DNA of 64,000 nucleotides from an uncultured Bacteroidota bacterium (GTDB taxonomy: Bacteria; Bacteroidota; Bacteroidia; Bacteroidales; P3), in assembly GCA_900545215.1 (NCBI GenBank), contig UQXW01000001.1, forward strand, positions 62,001 to 126,000, in the 5' to 3' direction. The notes beneath the pieces were generated by a model. It made no database searches, was not told the origin of the DNA, and worked only from the letters and a program-made list of their open reading frames with translations. The translations under genes were made by a program, and so were the position numbers. This document shows positions 60,760-64,000 of the stretch, piece after piece (the first letter of the stretch is position 1; every line of letters begins with the position of its first letter).

Positions 60760-61161
60760 ATGATACAGTATACAGTTGAAAAGAAAAAAGTTCTGAACGG
60801 TAGAAATCCGGGTGAGGTAAAGTATTATCCGAAGATAGTGAGAGCGACTACCATGACTACCGAAAAGGTGGCTGCTTTGTTGGAAGAGAGAACGACAATC
60901 AGCAGGGGCGAAGCATATGCGTTTTTGCAGGCTTTTTCAAAAGCTGTAACGTTTTATGTGACCGAGGCGTTTGTTGTGGAGGCGGAGGGTTTGGGAATTT
61001 TCACGCCGTATATCAATGCCGAAGCCGTGGACACTTTGGAGAAAGCGACCGAAAAAACTATTAAAAAGAAAGGTGTGCGTTACCGTCCGACCAAAGCGAT
61101 GGAAGCAAAGTTGAATCAAGTGAAATTCCAGAAAGCAAATTTGGACGTAGATCATATTTGA
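60760..61161 (+). CDS. HU-like DNA-binding protein (HU-HIG type), copy 3
   Basis: The protein (133 aa) has IQYTVEKKKVLNGRNPGEVKYYPKIV, then TEKVAALLEERTTISRGEAYAFLQAFSKAVTFY and GLGIFTPYI, matching copies 1 and 2. I chose the ATG at 60760, as the longer frame starts with TTG inside copy 2. A hairpin without T-run follows at 61172-61198. Confidence 0.8.
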   Translation: MIQYTVEKKKVLNGRNPGEVKYYPKIVRATTMTTEKVAALLEERTTISRGEAYAFLQAFSKAVTFYVTEAFVVEAEGLGIFTPYINAEAVDTLEKATEKTIKKKGVRYRPTKAMEAKLNQVKFQKANLDVDHI

Positions 61162-61171
61162 CGACTCAATC

Positions 61172-61198
61172 CTATGGCAGTGGAATATTCTGCCATAG
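61172..61198 (+). terminator. Hairpin after the HU-like gene trio
   Basis: CTATGGCAG (61172-61180) pairs perfectly with CTGCCATAG (61190-61198). There is no clear T-run, so it may be a terminator or a processing site. Confidence 0.5.
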
Positions 61199-61240
61199 GG
61201 GTGCTAAAAATGAGGATATAAAATTCATCAATTTGATTAT

Positions 61241-62416
61241 ATGAAAAAAATAATGATGGTTTTCGGCACACGTCCCGAAGCTATAAAGATGTGTCCGCTT
61301 GTGAAAGAATTCCAAAAGCGGGCGGAAGAGTTCAAGACCATCGTGTGTGTCACGGGGCAGCATCGTGAAATGCTCGACCAAGTGCTTGGGATATTTGATG
61401 TTCAGCCGGATATCGACCTCAATATCATGAAGCAAGGACAGGATTTAACGGATGTAACAGTACGCATTCTTAACGGTATGCGAGATGTGTTTAAAGAATG
61501 TCGTCCTGATGTGGTGCTTGTGCATGGCGATACTACAACATCTACCGCTGCTGCTCTTGCAGCATTCTATGCCCAGATTCCTGTAGGCCATGTAGAGGCA
61601 GGACTTCGTACACATAATATTTATAGCCCATGGCCGGAAGAGATGAACCGCCAAGTAACAGGACGTATTGCAACATACAATTTTGCACCTACCGTTCTTT
61701 CCGAGAAGAACTTGATAGAAGAAAAAGCAATGGGGCAAATTTTCATAACTGGCAATACCGTTATCGATGCGTTGCATATTGTGGTTGATAAGTTGAAAAA
61801 CAATGAATCTCTTGCCAAAGAGCAAGACGACATTCTTCTAAAAGCCGGCTATGATATAACTCGTTTGGCTGATAGAAAAAAGTTGGTTCTTATCACAGGA
61901 CATAGACGTGAAAATTTTGGCGATGGTTTTATTCGCATGGTAACAGCGATGAAGGACCTTTCGGAGAAATACCCGAATGTGGACTTTGTTTACCCTATGC
62001 ATTTGAATCCTAATGTGCGTAAACCTATTCACGAAGTGTTCGGTGAAGACCTTACACGTCCAAACTTCTTCTTTATCGAACCGCTCCAATATCTGGAGTT
62101 TGTACATTTGATGTCGAAAGCAACAATAGTACTTACCGACAGTGGTGGAATACAAGAAGAAGCACCAGGATTAGGCAAACCGGTACTTGTGATGCGTGAT
62201 ACTACAGAACGCCCAGAGGCATTGGAAGCAGGCACTGTAAAATTAGTAGGCACAGACTACGATAAAATAGTATCTGAAGTGTCAATGCTATTAAAAAATA
62301 AAGAATATTACGATACTATGAGTAAAGCTGTTAATCCTTACGGTGATGGCTTGGCTTGCTGTCGTATTGCCGATGTGCTTGCCGGCAAAGAGATGGATAG
62401 ATACGGAGTTAGGTAA
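61241..62416 (+). CDS. wecB: UDP-N-acetylglucosamine 2-epimerase (non-hydrolysing)
   Basis: The protein (391 aa) begins MVFGTRPEAIKMCPLVKEF, has VTGQHREMLDQVL, VHGDTTTSTAAALAAFY, HVEAGLRTHNIYSPWPEEMNRQ, ITGHRRENFGDG and DSGGIQEEAPGLGKPVLVMRDTTERPE, all WecB hallmarks. It converts UDP-GlcNAc to UDP-ManNAc. A dehydrogenase from the start of the locus (34443) could oxidise this to UDP-ManNAcA. Confidence 0.95.
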   Translation: MKKIMMVFGTRPEAIKMCPLVKEFQKRAEEFKTIVCVTGQHREMLDQVLGIFDVQPDIDLNIMKQGQDLTDVTVRILNGMRDVFKECRPDVVLVHGDTTTSTAAALAAFYAQIPVGHVEAGLRTHNIYSPWPEEMNRQVTGRIATYNFAPTVLSEKNLIEEKAMGQIFITGNTVIDALHIVVDKLKNNESLAKEQDDILLKAGYDITRLADRKKLVLITGHRRENFGDGFIRMVTAMKDLSEKYPNVDFVYPMHLNPNVRKPIHEVFGEDLTRPNFFFIEPLQYLEFVHLMSKATIVLTDSGGIQEEAPGLGKPVLVMRDTTERPEALEAGTVKLVGTDYDKIVSEVSMLLKNKEYYDTMSKAVNPYGDGLACCRIADVLAGKEMDRYGVR

Positions 62417-62455
62417 TATAGTACCGTGGTAATCATTAAGTAAATGGTATGATTT

Positions 62456-63523
62456 ATGGCAACTCATAAAGTAGCGTTAGTTGTTTCAAATAATGTTTGG
62501 TTCTGTCCGTATGTATATATTTATACTGATCTTTTAAAGACGCGTCATGTAGATTACGACATCATCTCATGGAATCGCAATGGCAAGAAGGAAGATGCTA
62601 TTCAGTACAATTATACTCCCACAAGCAGGAGTCCCTTGATGCTGCTATGGGCATACCGGAAGTTTGCAAGCTTTGTAAAAAAGACGATAAAAAAGGATGG
62701 GTATGATAGGTTGATTGTGTTCACTTCTCAATTGGGTATTTTCCTTTGTGATTTCCTGAAACAAGAATTCGAGGGTAGGTATATCTTTGATTTCAGGGAT
62801 TTGTCACTTGAGCAAAAAGTCTACTTCAAAAGACCTTTTTTGATGGTTCTTCGGAATAGTTTCGCCAATGTAATTTCGTCACCAGGCTTCAAGAAGTACC
62901 TCCCTTCAGGCTTTAGCTATATTCTTTCGCATAATTTTAATGTGGAAACCGTTCGTAAGGCATTTGACGAACAAGAAGAGATGGAATTGAACAGAAATTC
63001 TATTGATGTGTTGACGATTGGAGGAATCCGAGATTATGAGACGAATGTACAGGTGATGGAGCATCTGTTAAATGTGGAAGGTTTTACGGTGCGTTTCGTA
63101 GGGGAAGGTCCATCGGCTGCCGATCTTCAGAAGAGAGCAGAGGAACTGAATGCATCCAATGTTTACTTTGAAGGCTATTACCCCAAAGAGAAAGAAAAGG
63201 TGTATGTGTCCGAAGCTTCTTTCTTAAATATTTTTTATCCTCGCAAACCATCGCACGATACGGCTATTTCAAATCGTTTTTACAACTCTTTGATTTATCG
63301 CAAACCGATGATAACGACAAAGCATACCACACAAGGTGATTATGCAGAGTTGTATAAGGTAGGTTTGGCTTTAGAGAGTTGCGAGAATCTACCATATATT
63401 CTAAAGTCGTATTTGGAGACAATGGATATGCAACAATTCTGTCAAAACAGTAATCAACTTCTTGCCGACTTTCTGAAAGATTATGAAGTTTGGGAGAAGA
63501 TGGTTCTGAAGTTTATTAAATAG
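62456..63523 (+). CDS. Putative glycosyltransferase (GT-B fold)
   Basis: The protein (355 aa) shows a weak GT-B pattern: NVWFCPYVYIYTDLLK at the N-terminus, the central DRLIVFTSQLGIFLCDFL and YIFDFRDLSLEQ, and the C-terminal VLTIGGIRDYETNVQVMEHL, VRFVGEGPSAADLQKRAEELNASNVYFEGYYPKEK and SNRFYNSLIYRKPMITT. It resembles glycosyltransferases without clear family placement, found near wecB in surface loci. No signal peptide is present. Confidence 0.7.
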   Translation: MATHKVALVVSNNVWFCPYVYIYTDLLKTRHVDYDIISWNRNGKKEDAIQYNYTPTSRSPLMLLWAYRKFASFVKKTIKKDGYDRLIVFTSQLGIFLCDFLKQEFEGRYIFDFRDLSLEQKVYFKRPFLMVLRNSFANVISSPGFKKYLPSGFSYILSHNFNVETVRKAFDEQEEMELNRNSIDVLTIGGIRDYETNVQVMEHLLNVEGFTVRFVGEGPSAADLQKRAEELNASNVYFEGYYPKEKEKVYVSEASFLNIFYPRKPSHDTAISNRFYNSLIYRKPMITTKHTTQGDYAELYKVGLALESCENLPYILKSYLETMDMQQFCQNSNQLLADFLKDYEVWEKMVLKFIK

Positions 63524-63541
63524 CACAATATGGATAGCTAG

Positions 63542-63910
63542 TCAATACGACTCCATTCAGAAAATAAGCAAAAGAAAATATTTTATAGAAGACAGATAAT
63601 CAACTCTACGTATGCTGACACTTTCCCTACTGTCAATCTTGAAGTTTTGGCGTGTGGTACACTGGTACTTACGTATCGTACGGGAGGTTTACCGGAAGCT
63701 ATTGATGAAAATACAGGTATTGTGATAGAACAAGGAAATGTGAATGCTCTTGCGGATGCAATTCGACAGATGAGGGAGCAGCCTCTGTCCGGGGAGGATT
63801 GCCGTAAGCGAGCAGAAGAGTACTTTGATAAGGATAAATGTTTTGGGAAGTATATTGAATTGTATGAGAGGTTGATTGAAAATTACAGTGATAGTAAAGA
63901 AATGAATTGA
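63542..63910 (+). pseudogene. C-terminal fragment of a family 4 glycosyltransferase
   Basis: The open frame gives NSTYADTFPTVNLEVLACGT and then YRTGGLPEAIDE, the donor-binding end of a GT4 enzyme (E-x7-E region). The sequence is open only from 63542 and has no start codon or N-terminal domain (about 270 residues missing). It begins directly after the preceding glycosyltransferase gene, so it is probably the scar of a recombination or deletion. Confidence 0.75.
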
Positions 63911-63937
63911 TATATGAATTAAATAGAAATTTGATTT

Positions 63938-64000
63938 ATGAAGACAAGTAAAGTTATTGTTTTGTATGGTAGTGGAAATATAGGTAAGACTACCACTTTG
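63938..64000 (+). CDS. Start of a P-loop protein (3' truncated by the window)
   Basis: An ATG opens MKTSKVIVLYGSGNIGKTTTL, with a P-loop (G-S-G-N-I-G-K-T-T) at residues ~11-19. The gene continues beyond the window, so the family cannot be assigned. Confidence 0.55.
   Translation, partial: MKTSKVIVLYGSGNIGKTTTL

Overview
The window looks like a Bacteroidota chromosome, most likely a Bacteroidales-type commensal. Evidence: type IX secretion (T9SS) C-terminal sorting domains on two proteins, promoters of the Bacteroidota form TTTG-N19/20-TAnnTTTG, HU-like DNA-binding paralogues of the HU-HIG kind, CHU_C-type C-terminal domains, and an RNase P RNA beside a TypA gene. No tRNA, rRNA, CRISPR array, prophage or complete insertion sequence was found.

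Positions 1 to about 32 kb are mostly housekeeping. They hold a truncated T9SS-exported M1 peptidase; an ECF sigma factor paired with a membrane protein that ends in a CHU_C domain; an orphan O-antigen ligase; an OmpA-family protein divergent from a secreted peptidylarginine/agmatine deiminase-like enzyme with a T9SS domain; an aminotransferase; a YoaP-like acetyltransferase; alaS; typA; rnpB; a second sigma/CHU_C pair; a transketolase split into two genes with a von Willebrand A gene between them; a PIF1-like helicase with an HRDC domain; a nucleoid-associated protein; rpsA; a CPA2 antiporter; and an aldehyde dehydrogenase.

Positions 32 to 64 kb are a surface polysaccharide (O-antigen or capsule) locus, all on the plus strand. 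It has two UDP-sugar dehydrogenases, rfbA and rfbB, a VioA-like aminotransferase, two Wzx-type flippases, an EpsG-like polymerase, several glycosyltransferases, a pyruvyltransferase, two ATP-grasp ligases, three acyl/acetyltransferases, wecB, and three tandem HU-like genes. Two modification genes carry long G/C homopolymers. The acyltransferase is out of frame with its natural ATG because of a G8 tract, and a GNAT gene is in frame through a C9 tract, so both look phase variable.

Three probable non-polysaccharide cargo modules sit inside the locus: (a) an AAA ATPase plus DUF4276 pair at 42.8-44.6 kb, resembling two-gene OLD/PARIS-type defence; (b) a tight five-gene operon at 49.3-51.7 kb (HEPN-like, unknown, SecB-like chaperone, GIY-YIG-like, class III nucleotide-cyclase-like), the best candidate for an undescribed system; (c) a membrane-anchored unknown plus a DUF2971 protein at 57.9-59.7 kb.

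A family of short repeats built on CGCCG/CGGCG cores in A/T-rich sequence occurs between genes and also in frame inside the linkers of several unrelated proteins. It resembles palindromic elements that insert into coding regions. All family assignments were made by reading motifs, without database searches.
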